Of a stretch of 64,000 bases of DNA, positions 17,058-25,910 are shown piece after piece. Both the position numbers and the translations under genes were made by a program. Source of the stretch: Fen-1038 sp042408355 (GTDB taxonomy: Bacteria > Chloroflexota > Anaerolineae > Anaerolineales > Villigracilaceae). Positions within the stretch are counted from its first letter, which is position 1, and every line of letters starts with the position of its first letter. The DNA is taken from the NCBI GenBank assembly GCA_042408355.1, contig JBHORD010000016.1:1-64000 (forward strand), given 5' to 3'. Under the pieces are notes generated by a model that searched no databases, had not been told where the DNA came from, and was given only the letters and a program-made list of their open reading frames with translations.

Positions 17058-18308
17058 ATGTTCCCAAACTTCAAAAGAATTTATTATCAATTCCCTGTTC
17101 GCTTCTGGATCGTCGTCCTGGCTTCCTTCATCAGCGGTGTGGGCGGGACTTTGCTCTTCCCGTTTTTTGCACTGTACATCACACAGAAATTCGGCGTGGG
17201 CATGACCGAAGCAGGAATTATCCTCGGCCTTTTCTCCGTTTTCAATCTGGTCGGCGGGATGATCGGCGGCGCGCTGGCTGATAAATTTGGACGCCGCGTC
17301 TTGATCATCTCCGGTTTGATTTTTGGCTCGATCAGTACGATCGCGCTGGGGCTGGTAGATCGCCTCATCGTGTTGTACCCATTAGCCGTCGTGATTGGAA
17401 TCCTCGACAGCATTGGAGGCCCGGCGCAAAACGCCATGGTTGCCGATCTCCTGCCGGAAGAGGAACGGCAGGAAGGCTTTGGAATCTTGCGCGTGGTTGG
17501 CAATCTGGCATGGATCATCGGCCCAACCATTGGCGGCTTTGTTGCAAGCCGTTCCTATTTTTTGCTCTTCGTAACGAACGCCATCCTCAGTTGCGTTGTC
17601 GCCGCCATTTTCTTCCGCTTCATGCCTGAGACCAAACCGGAAGAAGATGCGGAAACAAAAAGTCAGTCCATACTGCAAACGATTGCGGGCTACAAGACGG
17701 CATTGCGCGATTATGCATTCGTGGCATTTCTGATCGCATCCATCCTGATGATGCTCGTTTACCAGCAAGCCTACAACACACTTTCGGTATATCTGCGCAA
17801 CTATCACGGCATTGATCCACAAGGTTATGGCTTCCTCCTGACTTCCAGCGCCATCACGGTCGTCCTGCTTCAATTCTGGGTCACGCGCCGCATCAAGAAT
17901 CTTCCGCCGTTTGCCTTAATGGCGGCCGGGACAATTCTCTACGCAATCGGCTTCGGCATGTTTGGCTTTGTCTCCACTTACGCCCTTTTTGTGACAGCGA
18001 TCGTTGTCATTACTTTCGGCGAAATGATCATCGTCCCCACCAGCCAGGCGCTCACGGCGCACTTCGCGCCGGAAGAAATGCGCGGCAGGTACATGGCCGT
18101 CTATGGTTTCTCGTGGTCCATTCCGTCGGCAATCGGTCCCGGCGCAGCAGGGTACATCCTAGACCATTACAACCCGAATCTGATCTGGTACATCGGCGGG
18201 ATTTTGTGTCTGGCCGCCGCGCTCGGATTCTATTTTCTGCATTTACGATTGGGACATCAACAGCGCTTTATCGCCTCGGCGTCAGAAGAAGAGGCGGCTC
18301 CCGCTTAA
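17058..18308 (+). CDS. MFS transporter, drug-efflux type
   Basis: A 416-residue secondary transporter with about twelve hydrophobic helices in two halves. The family motif A region reads GGALADKFGRRVLIISGL after helix 2 (expected GxLaDrxGrkxxl), and PEEERQEGFGILRVVGNLAW follows helix 4 as in MdtG/YqgE-like exporters. AAAAGG lies 5 nt before ATG 17058. It is flanked by two ABC-2 exporters that converge on it, so it belongs to the export island. The substrate cannot be read from the sequence. Confidence 0.88.
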   Translation: MFPNFKRIYYQFPVRFWIVVLASFISGVGGTLLFPFFALYITQKFGVGMTEAGIILGLFSVFNLVGGMIGGALADKFGRRVLIISGLIFGSISTIALGLVDRLIVLYPLAVVIGILDSIGGPAQNAMVADLLPEEERQEGFGILRVVGNLAWIIGPTIGGFVASRSYFLLFVTNAILSCVVAAIFFRFMPETKPEEDAETKSQSILQTIAGYKTALRDYAFVAFLIASILMMLVYQQAYNTLSVYLRNYHGIDPQGYGFLLTSSAITVVLLQFWVTRRIKNLPPFALMAAGTILYAIGFGMFGFVSTYALFVTAIVVITFGEMIIVPTSQALTAHFAPEEMRGRYMAVYGFSWSIPSAIGPGAAGYILDHYNPNLIWYIGGILCLAAALGFYFLHLRLGHQQRFIASASEEEAAPA

Positions 18309-18341
18309 TCGCCTTCGCTTTGGCTCATAGCCAGGTGCGTT

Positions 18342-18382
18342 AAAAATGCAGTTCGCGCTCATGAAACGCGGCCCGCATTTTT
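18342..18382. terminator. Bidirectional terminator
   Basis: AAAAATGC (18342-18349) pairs with GCATTTTT (18375-18382), with an inner CGCG/CGCG extension. A-rich and T-rich flanks serve both strands. It lies between the convergent MFS gene (+) and ABC permease gene (-). Confidence 0.65.
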
Positions 18383-18390
18383 ATTCACCG

Positions 18391-19191
18391 TCAGAATATT
18401 TCCAGCGTGCCGCGTCGCTTGGCCTCGACCTCGAAGGCGGTGAACAAGAGATAACCGAGGAAGCCATAGATCAATCCGATGCCAAGTTCGCCCCACAGCA
18501 AAGGCGCGACGCTTGCGAGGCTTGCGCCGCTGACCAGCAAACGTCCCGCGGCGATACCGCGTGTAAGCGGCAACGCATACGAGATGGCCTGCATCCAGGC
18601 CGGCAGTTGATTGATCGGCACGTTTGCGCCGGAGAAAATCAACAAAAGAAAATAAACAAAATTATTTACAAACATCACATTGACAGTAATGAGCGATAAA
18701 CTGCCCAACAATAAGCCAAGCCCGCAGGTGCTGATCGTTGTGATAAGAACGGTCGCTGCGAGGCCGCCGAGGTTGGTATGTGACAGGTTGAGTCCGAGCA
18801 AAACGACTCCCCAAATAAAAGCGATCACCACGCCGAGCGCGCCGTCAAGAATATTCATAAAAGCGCGTCCCAGGAAAATCATCAATCGGTTGGCAGGCGT
18901 GCCAAAAAGATAAGGCAATGTGCCTTCGTTTCTCTCGCCTCCGATGGACATCGTCACACCGAAGATTCCGCTGACCGCCGTGATTTGGATGGCATTGCCG
19001 ATGATATAAAAACTGGCATTGCCCGCGCCGGTAGCGTATGTTCCCAAATAAACAAAGAAGAACATCTGCGCCAGCGGCATGATGATCTTGGACGCAGCGT
19101 ATTGGGTTGGCCGCAGCCAGTGGAACAAAGCCACATAAGCCAGGACAGCGCCCTGCCAAAAGAGACGGAAATTATTCGCAATCCTCTTCAT
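18391..19191 (-). CDS. ABC-2 permease B, set 2
   Basis: A six-helix ABC-2 permease, counterpart of 15933-16733, with FYIIGNAIQITAVSGIFGVT, GERNEGTLPYLFGTPAN and STCGLGLLLGSLSL. I chose ATG 19191, which has GAGG 6 nt upstream; a TTG four codons earlier has none. It follows permease A after about 50 nt and ends just before the bidirectional terminator. The set 2 gene order ATPase, A, B equals that of set 1. Confidence 0.87.
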   Translation of the reverse strand: MKRIANNFRLFWQGAVLAYVALFHWLRPTQYAASKIIMPLAQMFFFVYLGTYATGAGNASFYIIGNAIQITAVSGIFGVTMSIGGERNEGTLPYLFGTPANRLMIFLGRAFMNILDGALGVVIAFIWGVVLLGLNLSHTNLGGLAATVLITTISTCGLGLLLGSLSLITVNVMFVNNFVYFLLLIFSGANVPINQLPAWMQAISYALPLTRGIAAGRLLVSGASLASVAPLLWGELGIGLIYGFLGYLLFTAFEVEAKRRGTLEIF

Positions 19192-19240
19192 AAAGTTCCT
19201 CAATCTCTCCGTTACGATAAGACCGCGTAATCATCTCAAG

Positions 19241-20038
19241 TCACTCCATTCCAAGCGTCGCGTCGGCGCGAGCTTTGTAAAGCATCAACTTGAACAGGCG
19301 TCCGCCAACCAAAATGTCCACGAGGGAGAAGAACAGGATCATGCCCCAAGCAAAGAGAGTTTGATTTAACGAGGCGCCGCCTGTCGAGGTCCCGTGCAGA
19401 GCGACCGCGGCCCAATAAGGCGGAAGCAGATACGAGATCGGAGTCGTCCATCCGGGCAGGAGCGCAATCGGAAACATGAATCCGCATAAAACATAAACTG
19501 GAAATTCCAACCCGTTCTGCCAGGCCTGCACGCCCGGATTCATCACGAAGACCGGCGCAATGACAAGGCCAAAGCTGATGAATCCGATAACGGTCAGGAA
19601 GATCGAGGCGGCAAACAAAAGCGGCTGCTGTATGTTCAGTGAATATCCGAAGAACAAGACGGCCACAAGGTAACCAAGCAGCATGGACAACAGGGATTGA
19701 ATAACGTTGGCAAGATTCTTTCCAAACACGACCACTTCAAAAGGCGTAGGAATTGCGACCAGCGACTCGAGCGTCCCCACCCAGCGCTCAACGTTGATGC
19801 TGTTACCCGATATAAAGAGCAGGCTGGACCATAAACCCGTCAGGCCGCTTCCAACGACAACGAACAGAGCCGCGTCGGCGCCCTTGCCTTTTAGCATCCA
19901 CAATCCCAACAAAGCGATGATGATCGGCTGGAACAAAATCGTGAAGATGACGAAGCCGTCCATCAACTGCTGGCGAATGGTCATCTCCGCAACGACGAGG
20001 ATGGTGCGCCAATATTTGATCAGCACGCGGAAATTCAT
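19241..20038 (-). CDS. ABC-2 permease A, set 2
   Basis: A 265-residue permease with six hydrophobic segments. GSGLTGLWSSLLFISGNSIN and GTLESLVAIPTPFEV mark it as the paralogue of the set 1 permease A. Its ATG overlaps the ATPase stop by 4 nt (20035-20038), the usual coupled arrangement. Confidence 0.88.
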   Translation of the reverse strand: MNFRVLIKYWRTILVVAEMTIRQQLMDGFVIFTILFQPIIIALLGLWMLKGKGADAALFVVVGSGLTGLWSSLLFISGNSINVERWVGTLESLVAIPTPFEVVVFGKNLANVIQSLLSMLLGYLVAVLFFGYSLNIQQPLLFAASIFLTVIGFISFGLVIAPVFVMNPGVQAWQNGLEFPVYVLCGFMFPIALLPGWTTPISYLLPPYWAAVALHGTSTGGASLNQTLFAWGMILFFSLVDILVGGRLFKLMLYKARADATLGME

Positions 20039-21012
20039 GATTTATCTCCGTCTTCGACAAGGCGAACGTAAGCGTCTTCCAGCGTAGGTTCGCGGACGAT
20101 CACGCGGCCGACCTTCAGGCCTTCGAGTGCGGCCATCACATCGGGCACGGCTTCGGCTCCGCGGCTGGTCTGTATCATCAACATCTGCCGCTGTTCGTAT
20201 TCTTCAACTGAAAGCGCATCCACGAATGGCAAAGCGCGCAGATTGTTAAGCGTATTGACAGGCAAGCCGAAGGTCTCCACTTCGACTACATTCAAATCTT
20301 GCACTCGGGATTTCAATCCGCCTGGAGTGTCAAGGGCGACAATGCGGCCGTGATTTATCACCGCGATGCGGTCGCACAACGCGTCAGCTTCGAACATGTA
20401 GTGAGTCGTGAGCAGGATCGTTTTCTTTTGCGACTGCAGGTCGAGAATCACCTGCCGAAACTCGCGCGCCCCAACCGGGTCGAGGCCGATCGTCGGCTCG
20501 TCCAGAAACAACACTTCAGGATCATGCAAAAGTGTGCGAGCTACATGAAGCCGCTGTTTCATGCCGCGCGAATATCCGCCGACCTTCTCATCGCCGCGAT
20601 CCTTCAAGCCAACCAGATCAAGCAGGTATGGAATGCGCTTCTTTGAAACGTCGGGGTCAACGCCATACAGGCTGGCGAAATAGCGCAGGTTGTCAATGCC
20701 CGAAAGACGCCAATAAAGCCCGCGCTCGCCGCCGAAGATAAAGCCGATCCGTTTGCGAACTTCTTCTGCGCGCTTGACAACATCGAAGCCGCGGATGGTG
20801 GCTGTGCCAGCGGTTGGGATCAGCAGCGTCGTGAGCATTTTGACCGTGGTCGTTTTTCCAGCCCCATTCGGGCCGAGCAAGCCGAAAAGCTCGCCGTCTT
20901 CAATAGAAAAGGAGACGTCGTTCACAGCAACAACTTCCCTAGCTGTGCGCTTGATGACGCCAATATAAGATTTGAACACACGCCGAAGATGTGAAATTTC
21001 GATAGCGTTCAT
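20035..21012 (-). CDS. ABC-2 exporter ATP-binding protein, set 2
   Basis: A 325-residue ATPase with Walker A GPNGAGKTTTVKML, signature YSRGMKQRLHVARTL, Walker B VLFLDEPTIGLDP and H-loop TTHYMFEADALCDR. The C-terminal domain ends VREPTLEDAYVRLVED, as in set 1 (NATLEDVYVQIIKE). ATG 21012 has AAGGA 4 nt upstream. Close similarity to the set 1 ATPase and the identical gene order argue for duplication of the whole unit, now in opposite orientation around the MFS gene. Confidence 0.93.
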   Translation of the reverse strand: MNAIEISHLRRVFKSYIGVIKRTAREVVAVNDVSFSIEDGELFGLLGPNGAGKTTTVKMLTTLLIPTAGTATIRGFDVVKRAEEVRKRIGFIFGGERGLYWRLSGIDNLRYFASLYGVDPDVSKKRIPYLLDLVGLKDRGDEKVGGYSRGMKQRLHVARTLLHDPEVLFLDEPTIGLDPVGAREFRQVILDLQSQKKTILLTTHYMFEADALCDRIAVINHGRIVALDTPGGLKSRVQDLNVVEVETFGLPVNTLNNLRALPFVDALSVEEYEQRQMLMIQTSRGAEAVPDVMAALEGLKVGRVIVREPTLEDAYVRLVEDGDKS

Positions 21013-21148
21013 ATTTTCCTTGAGAAAGTAAGATAGAACAATTGTACACTATTCAAGGCAGAAGTGTATCCGCCAGAATCTGCGGCAAAAGCAACGCACG
21101 CGGCGCCCGAAAATCGCACTCAGAATATCGAAGCGAGAATCAATCTGC

Positions 21149-22423
21149 TTATGGAAGTTCTTTGATTTGAGGAATTTTTCGCAGTACGATCAGAGTCAAA
21201 ATCAAGCTGATTGCCGCAAAGATCGCAATCGTGTAGCTCAAGCCGAAGCTTTCCGAAAGCGCGCCGATAGCCAGATTGCCAAACGGCGTGAAGCCGAAAA
21301 ACGTCAGCGTGTATAACGCCATGACGCGGCCGCGCAGGTGATCTTCCACGCGGGTTTGCAGAAGCGTGTTGATCATCGTAAATTGCACCATAAAGCCGAT
21401 GCCCAATCCGAACGCAAGAATCAAACTCGGAAGGAAATAGGGCGTGAAGGAAAAAACGGCAAGCACGATTGGAAAACCGATTCCCGCCGCGGCCAGCCAT
21501 TGCCCGCGCCACTTCGTTCCATGATTGCTCGCGACCAAAAAGGCTCCGGTTACCGCGCCGGCGCCGATTGCGGCATTGACCCAGCCGTACGCCGCCGCGC
21601 CCTGCTTCAAAACCTGCTCCACAAACGCGGGGAGGACAGTCGCATAAGAAATTCCGAAGATGCTGAAAATGAGGGATAAAAGCAGAAGCCCGCCCAAATC
21701 AATTTGCTTCGACACGTATTTAATGCCGCTGGTCAATTGATTCCACGGCGATTCGAGCAAAGGCTTCGGCTGATGCGGAGCGACCTGCATCAGCCACAAA
21801 CCGGCAATCACCGCAAGATATGAGATACCGTTGATGGTGAAGCACCACGCCGCGCCGACGACGGCCAGCAAAATTCCTCCCAAGGCGGGACCGATGACGC
21901 GCGAGCTGTTGAACATCATCGAGTTCAATGCAATGGCGTTGGGTAAATCTTCGCGCCCAACCATTTCAACCACAAATGCCTGACGGCCGGGGCCGTCGAA
22001 CGCATTGACAAGCCCCAAACCCGCCGCCAGTAAAACGATGTGCCATTCCTGCACCACGCCGGTAAATGTCAGCACGGCAAGGATAAACGCCAGTAACATC
22101 GCGCTGGATTGCGTGAGAATCAAAAGCGTCCGCTTGGGGACGCGGTCCACGATCACGCCACCCCACGGAGAGACGATCAACGCCGGAACCGCGGCCGCAA
22201 ATCCCACAATGCCAAGCGCCAGATCGGAATGCGTAAGTTGATAGACCAGCCAGCCCTGGGCGATGGTCTGCATCCATGTTCCGGCATTGGAAATTAATTG
22301 TCCGCCAAAATAAAGTTGAAAATTCCGATGCCGTAACGCCGCGAACGTATTCGGCGCGGCCGCATTGCGCTTTGAACCGTCCAACGATTCGATTGGCGAT
22401 TCTGTAGTCACCGACTCTTCCAA
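21149..22423 (-). CDS. MFS transporter, EntS-like (MFS_3) exporter
   Basis: A 424-residue transporter with about twelve helices. The N-terminal RHRNFQLYFGGQLISNAGTWMQTIAQGWLVY pattern (shown here in parts) and PWGGVIVDRVPKRTLLIL are typical of the MFS_3 group that includes enterobactin exporter EntS. The start is TTG 22423, with GGAG about 10 nt upstream; no ATG is near. It is followed at 136 nt by ABC set 2 on the same strand, and a nested palindrome lies just upstream. A peptide- or siderophore-like export substrate is plausible but not shown. Confidence 0.87.
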   Translation of the reverse strand: MEESVTTESPIESLDGSKRNAAAPNTFAALRHRNFQLYFGGQLISNAGTWMQTIAQGWLVYQLTHSDLALGIVGFAAAVPALIVSPWGGVIVDRVPKRTLLILTQSSAMLLAFILAVLTFTGVVQEWHIVLLAAGLGLVNAFDGPGRQAFVVEMVGREDLPNAIALNSMMFNSSRVIGPALGGILLAVVGAAWCFTINGISYLAVIAGLWLMQVAPHQPKPLLESPWNQLTSGIKYVSKQIDLGGLLLLSLIFSIFGISYATVLPAFVEQVLKQGAAAYGWVNAAIGAGAVTGAFLVASNHGTKWRGQWLAAAGIGFPIVLAVFSFTPYFLPSLILAFGLGIGFMVQFTMINTLLQTRVEDHLRGRVMALYTLTFFGFTPFGNLAIGALSESFGLSYTIAIFAAISLILTLIVLRKIPQIKELP

Positions 22424-22452
22424 AAAGATTTACTCCGGAGAAACTAAAAGTG

Positions 22453-22506
22453 CGTTAGAGAACGCACACTGCACATGAAAAGATGTGCGGCCGGCGTTCT
22501 CTAACG
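22453..22506. repeat. Nested palindrome
   Basis: CGTTAGAGAACGC (22453-22465) is the perfect inverted match of GCGTTCTCTAACG (22494-22506). The interior holds a second perfect hairpin, GCACAT/ATGTGC (22471-22488). Each outer arm is also nearly palindromic by itself (GCGTTagagAACGC). It lies between the MFS gene and ABC set 3 with no T-tract, so it looks like an operator or mobile palindrome rather than a terminator. Confidence 0.6.
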
Positions 22507-22559
22507 TCCGTTTGCAGAATAAGAGTGATTTGTGCCAGAGATTTATTTATTGGCTTATT

Positions 22560-23411
22560 TTATACTACGACGCGCGGATAAAGAATAGACCCAATTATCA
22601 CCAGAATGGCCGTTGCAATGGTCAGCACGAGAAAGTCAATGCCGAAGCCGTAGGTCATTTGGCCGCCCGCCAGCATGAGTCCGCGCAGTGCGTCCACCTC
22701 GTATGTCAGCGGGTTGATGCGCGAGATCACCTGCAGCCACGCCGGCATGATGTTGATCGGGTAAATCGCGTTGCTGGCGAAGAACAACGGCATAGTCATC
22801 ACCTGTCCGATGCCCATAAAACGCTCGCGCGTCTTGACGAGGCAGGCAATGATCAGCGAGAATGTGGCGAAGAAAGCCGCGCCTAAAACAGCGATCACAA
22901 TCACGCCCAGCAATGCCAGCGGATTCCAATTCATGCGCACGGCCAAAAGCAAAGCCAGAATATAAATGATGGCCGCCTGTGCGAGGCTTCGCACGCCCGC
23001 CGAAAGCGCCTTGCCCAAAACCAGCGCGGCGCGCGGCGTGGGCGTTGCGAGAAATTTATGCACGATGCCAAGATCGCGTTCCCAGATGATCGCAATGCCG
23101 TAAAAAATCGAGACGAAGAGGACGCTTTGCGCCAGAATGCCCGGCGTCATAAATTCGATGTAAGAGACCGAGCCGGTCGGGATCGCGCGGATGCGCGTGA
23201 ACACTTCACCAAAGACCAACAGCCACAATGCAGGCTGGACGGCGCGCGTCAGCAGTTCGGTCGGGTCGTGGCGCAATTTGCGGATCTCCAATTCGGCGAT
23301 CACAAATGTTTTGTGAATGAAACTGGCAATCGCAAAGAAGAAATCGAACGGATGTTTTTGAGTCGGTTCAACCCAAGCGGTGAGCCGTGCGTCTTGTTCG
23401 AGATGTCTCAC
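22560..23411 (-). CDS. ABC-2 permease (DrrB-like), set 3
   Basis: A six-helix permease resembling DrrB of daunorubicin-type exporters. It has FMTPGILAQSVLFVSIFYGI, WERDLGIVHKFLATPTPR (ABC-2 motif) and ARINPLTYEVDALR-like SRINPLTYEVDALRGLM near the end. I start it at GTG 23411, with a strong GGAGG 8 nt upstream; this overlaps the ATPase gene by 44 nt. In-frame ATGs at 23465/23462 lie deeper in the ATPase and lack such a site. With the MarR gene and ATPase it forms a three-gene operon. Confidence 0.87.
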   Translation of the reverse strand: MRHLEQDARLTAWVEPTQKHPFDFFFAIASFIHKTFVIAELEIRKLRHDPTELLTRAVQPALWLLVFGEVFTRIRAIPTGSVSYIEFMTPGILAQSVLFVSIFYGIAIIWERDLGIVHKFLATPTPRAALVLGKALSAGVRSLAQAAIIYILALLLAVRMNWNPLALLGVIVIAVLGAAFFATFSLIIACLVKTRERFMGIGQVMTMPLFFASNAIYPINIMPAWLQVISRINPLTYEVDALRGLMLAGGQMTYGFGIDFLVLTIATAILVIIGSILYPRVVV

Positions 23412-24171
23412 GGTAACTACCTCCAGATTCGAGTGTATCGCCTGCGTAATGGATGAAGACATCATCCAGTGTTGTTCCCTTGCCGCCCACCGAAGCCTTG
23501 AGTTCGTCCGGCGTGCCGATGGCGGCAATTTTTCCCAAATGCATGATGGCCAGACGATGGCACAGATGATCGGCTTCCTCCATCAGATGCGTGGTGATGA
23601 TGATCGTTGTGCCGAAATCATCGCGCAAACGCTGGACATGCTCCCAGACGACGCGGCGGGCGGTCGGGTCGAGGCCCGTCGTCGGTTCGTCCAGGAACAG
23701 GACGCGGGGCCGGTGCAAAAAAGACTGCGCCACCTCGAGGCGGCGAATCATCCCGCCCGAATAATCGCGCACCAATTTATTGGCAAATTCAGCCAGCCCC
23801 ATGAATTCCAGCGCCTCATTGACGCGTTTCTCCCGTTCGCCGCGCGGGATATCATAGAGCTTGGCAAAGATATAGAGATTTTCAAAACCGGAAAGCGTTC
23901 CGTCTGCAGAGAGCAATTGCGGAACATAACCGATCACGCGGCGGACATCCCGCGCTTGATGGACAATATCGCGTCCTGCGATCTTCGCCTCGCCCGAAGT
24001 CGGAGGAAGAAGCGTGGTCAACATTTTGAGCGTGGTCGTCTTTCCAGCGCCGTTCGGACCGAGCAGGCCAAAGATCTCGCCCTCCCCGACAGAGAGCGTG
24101 AAACGATCCACGGCGGTCAGCGCGCCGAAGCGGCGCGTCAAAGCATGAGTTTCAAGAATTGGCAGCGACAT
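23368..24171 (-). CDS. ABC exporter ATP-binding protein (DrrA-like), set 3
   Basis: A 267-residue ATPase with Walker A GPNGAGKTTTLKML, signature YSGGMIRRLEVAQSF, Walker B VLFLDEPTTGLDP and the H-loop TTHLMEEADHLCHR. The C-terminal GKGTTLDDVFIHYAG is the DrrA-type ending. ATG 24171 overlaps the 3' end of the MarR gene by 20 nt. It is more distant from sets 1 and 2 than those are from each other. The MarR pairing suggests drug-inducible export. Confidence 0.92.
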   Translation of the reverse strand: MSLPILETHALTRRFGALTAVDRFTLSVGEGEIFGLLGPNGAGKTTTLKMLTTLLPPTSGEAKIAGRDIVHQARDVRRVIGYVPQLLSADGTLSGFENLYIFAKLYDIPRGEREKRVNEALEFMGLAEFANKLVRDYSGGMIRRLEVAQSFLHRPRVLFLDEPTTGLDPTARRVVWEHVQRLRDDFGTTIIITTHLMEEADHLCHRLAIMHLGKIAAIGTPDELKASVGGKGTTLDDVFIHYAGDTLESGGSYRETSRTRRTAHRLG

Positions 24172-24622
24172 ATTCCTTTTCTTCTTTCGTTCCCTTCGCA
24201 AATAACGGATGCAAAAGATTCATGGCGCGCAGAATCGTTGACAGCTCTTCAGACGAAAGTCCGCCCAAAACATCCTTCAGATGATCCTGCGTAGCCTGAC
24301 TTGCAATGCGTAAAATGTCCGCGCCGCTTTTGGTGAGCGATAACGTCATCCGCCTGCGATCCTTCGTCGATTCGCGGCGCGTGATCAATTTTTGATTCAC
24401 GAGGCCATCCACCAGTTTCGACACCGACGGCAGGGTTAATCCCAAATGGTCAGCCAGTTCCGATAACGACGTTTCAGGATTGCGATTCACAAACGTCAGC
24501 GTGCGGAATTGCGGAACTGAGAGATCGTGGCCCCGGTGACTGCGCATCTCGGCGCGGATCGAACGCATGATGGGCGGCACGGTGTCAAGCAGTTGGCGGG
24601 CGCATTGTTCCAGCTTGTCCAT
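24152..24622 (-). CDS. MarR-family transcriptional regulator
   Basis: A winged-helix repressor of about 156 residues. The recognition region reads TSLSELADHLGLTLPSVSKL, followed by VDGLVNQKLITRRES and the wing TKDRRRMTLSLTKSG, all typical for MarR. ATG 24622 was chosen; a TTG at 24649 would lie inside the putative operator. It is first in the operon with the set 3 exporter, and an inverted repeat just upstream suggests autoregulation. Ligands are unknown, often lipophilic drugs or phenolics in this family. Confidence 0.9.
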   Translation of the reverse strand: MDKLEQCARQLLDTVPPIMRSIRAEMRSHRGHDLSVPQFRTLTFVNRNPETSLSELADHLGLTLPSVSKLVDGLVNQKLITRRESTKDRRRMTLSLTKSGADILRIASQATQDHLKDVLGGLSSEELSTILRAMNLLHPLFAKGTKEEKEYVAANS

Positions 24623-24630
24623 AATAATAT

Positions 24631-24660
24631 AACTTTCTAATAGTTTCAATTTCTAACTAT
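24631..24660. promoter_or_regulatory. Candidate MarR operator
   Basis: ATAGTT (24640-24645) and AACTAT (24655-24660) form a perfect inverted repeat. AACT/AGTT (24631-24645) forms an overlapping one. TTTCTAA occurs twice (24634, 24650). The site directly precedes the marR start, as in many autoregulated MarR genes. Confidence 0.45.
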
Positions 24661-24798
24661 ATCACAAGTTTAGTATTTTGAAAAGGCGGAGGACGAGTTT
24701 CTCAGAATCTTCTCAGCCAAATTGCACAGCAGCGTCGAAACGGGATTCTCGCGCCAGGCCGGGTAGAATGGGGGAAATTTTTTCAGGAGGTTTTATGT

Positions 24799-25872
24799 AT
24801 GTCAACAAAACCACGCGCCCGCGATCTGGGCATCCAGTTCGAAGGAACGCCCGGCCCGCTCAATTCCATCACCGATCTGGATGGAATCGAAGTCGGATAC
24901 GCCACCCTCATTGAAAATCAGGATGTCCGCACGGGCGTGACCGTCATTCATCCGCGCGGCAAGCGCAATCATGACCCTGTTTATGCGGGATATTTTTCGT
25001 TTAACGGCAATGGCGAAGTCACCGGCGCGGCATGGATTGAGGAAGGCGGATTTCTCGAAGGACCGATCGGCATCACCAACACGCACAGCGTCGGCATCGT
25101 TCGCGACACGATCATCGAGTGGCAGGTCAAACAAGGCGCCATCTTCCAAAAATGGTCGTGCCCTGTGGTCGGCGAGACGGCCGACGGCTGGCTCAATGAC
25201 ATGAACGGATTCCACATCAAAGCCGGGCACGTCTGGCAGGCTTTGGAATCTGCAGCGCCGGGCAGGATTGCCGAGGGCAACGTCGGCGGCGGCACGGGAA
25301 TGGTTTGTTACGAATTCAAAGGCGGGACGGGAACCGCCTCGCGCAAACTTCCCGACAAATTTGGAGGCTGGACAGTCGGCGCGCTCGTGCAGGCCAACTT
25401 TGGACGCCGCCATCAATTGACCGTCAGCGGCGTGCCCGTTGGGAAACATCTCACATCGGACGCGTCCTTCACAAGCGGCGAGAATCCGTTTCGTCAGGAT
25501 GATGGTTCGCTGATTGTTGTCATCGCCACCGACGCGCCGTTGCTGCCGCATCAACTCAAACGGTTAGCAAAGCGCGCCACGATCGGAATGTCGCGCACCG
25601 GCTCGCTCGGCGGAAACGGCAGCGGCGACATCTTCCTCGCCTTTTCAACGGCTAACCGCGGCGCGGCCAATCCGCCATCCGGCGTCGCCGAGATACAGGC
25701 GTTATCCAACGAACATATTGATCCGCTGTTATCTGCGTCCGCGTATGCGACCGAGGAGGCGATCCTTAACGCATTGATCGCCGCCGAAACCATGACCGGC
25801 CGCGGCGGTCTCACCGTTCAAGCCCTGCCGCAGGACGAATTACAAAGCATAATGAAACAATATGGCCGCTGA
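24799..25872 (+). CDS. P1/S58 family aminopeptidase (DmpA-like)
   Basis: An N-terminal-nucleophile hydrolase related to Ochrobactrum DmpA L-aminopeptidase/D-esterase; the precursor cleaves itself before the catalytic Ser. ATG 24799 has CAGGAGG 8 nt upstream, one of the strongest ribosome sites in the window. Motifs are NSITDLDGIEVGY, the conserved THSVGIVRDTI, EGNVGGGTGMVCYEFKGG, and GGNGSGDIFLAFST holding the Gly-Ser self-cleavage site near residue 275. The 357-residue length fits. It probably releases N-terminal residues from short peptides or beta-peptides; it stands alone. Confidence 0.93.
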   Translation: MSTKPRARDLGIQFEGTPGPLNSITDLDGIEVGYATLIENQDVRTGVTVIHPRGKRNHDPVYAGYFSFNGNGEVTGAAWIEEGGFLEGPIGITNTHSVGIVRDTIIEWQVKQGAIFQKWSCPVVGETADGWLNDMNGFHIKAGHVWQALESAAPGRIAEGNVGGGTGMVCYEFKGGTGTASRKLPDKFGGWTVGALVQANFGRRHQLTVSGVPVGKHLTSDASFTSGENPFRQDDGSLIVVIATDAPLLPHQLKRLAKRATIGMSRTGSLGGNGSGDIFLAFSTANRGAANPPSGVAEIQALSNEHIDPLLSASAYATEEAILNALIAAETMTGRGGLTVQALPQDELQSIMKQYGR

Positions 25873-25910
25873 GAATTTCGCGCCCATGTCCCTCCTTTAC
25901 TCTTTGCGAG

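Noticed and set aside
23380..24294. 304-codon plus-strand open frame
   Set aside because: Antisense to the DrrA-like ATPase, which has all ABC motifs.
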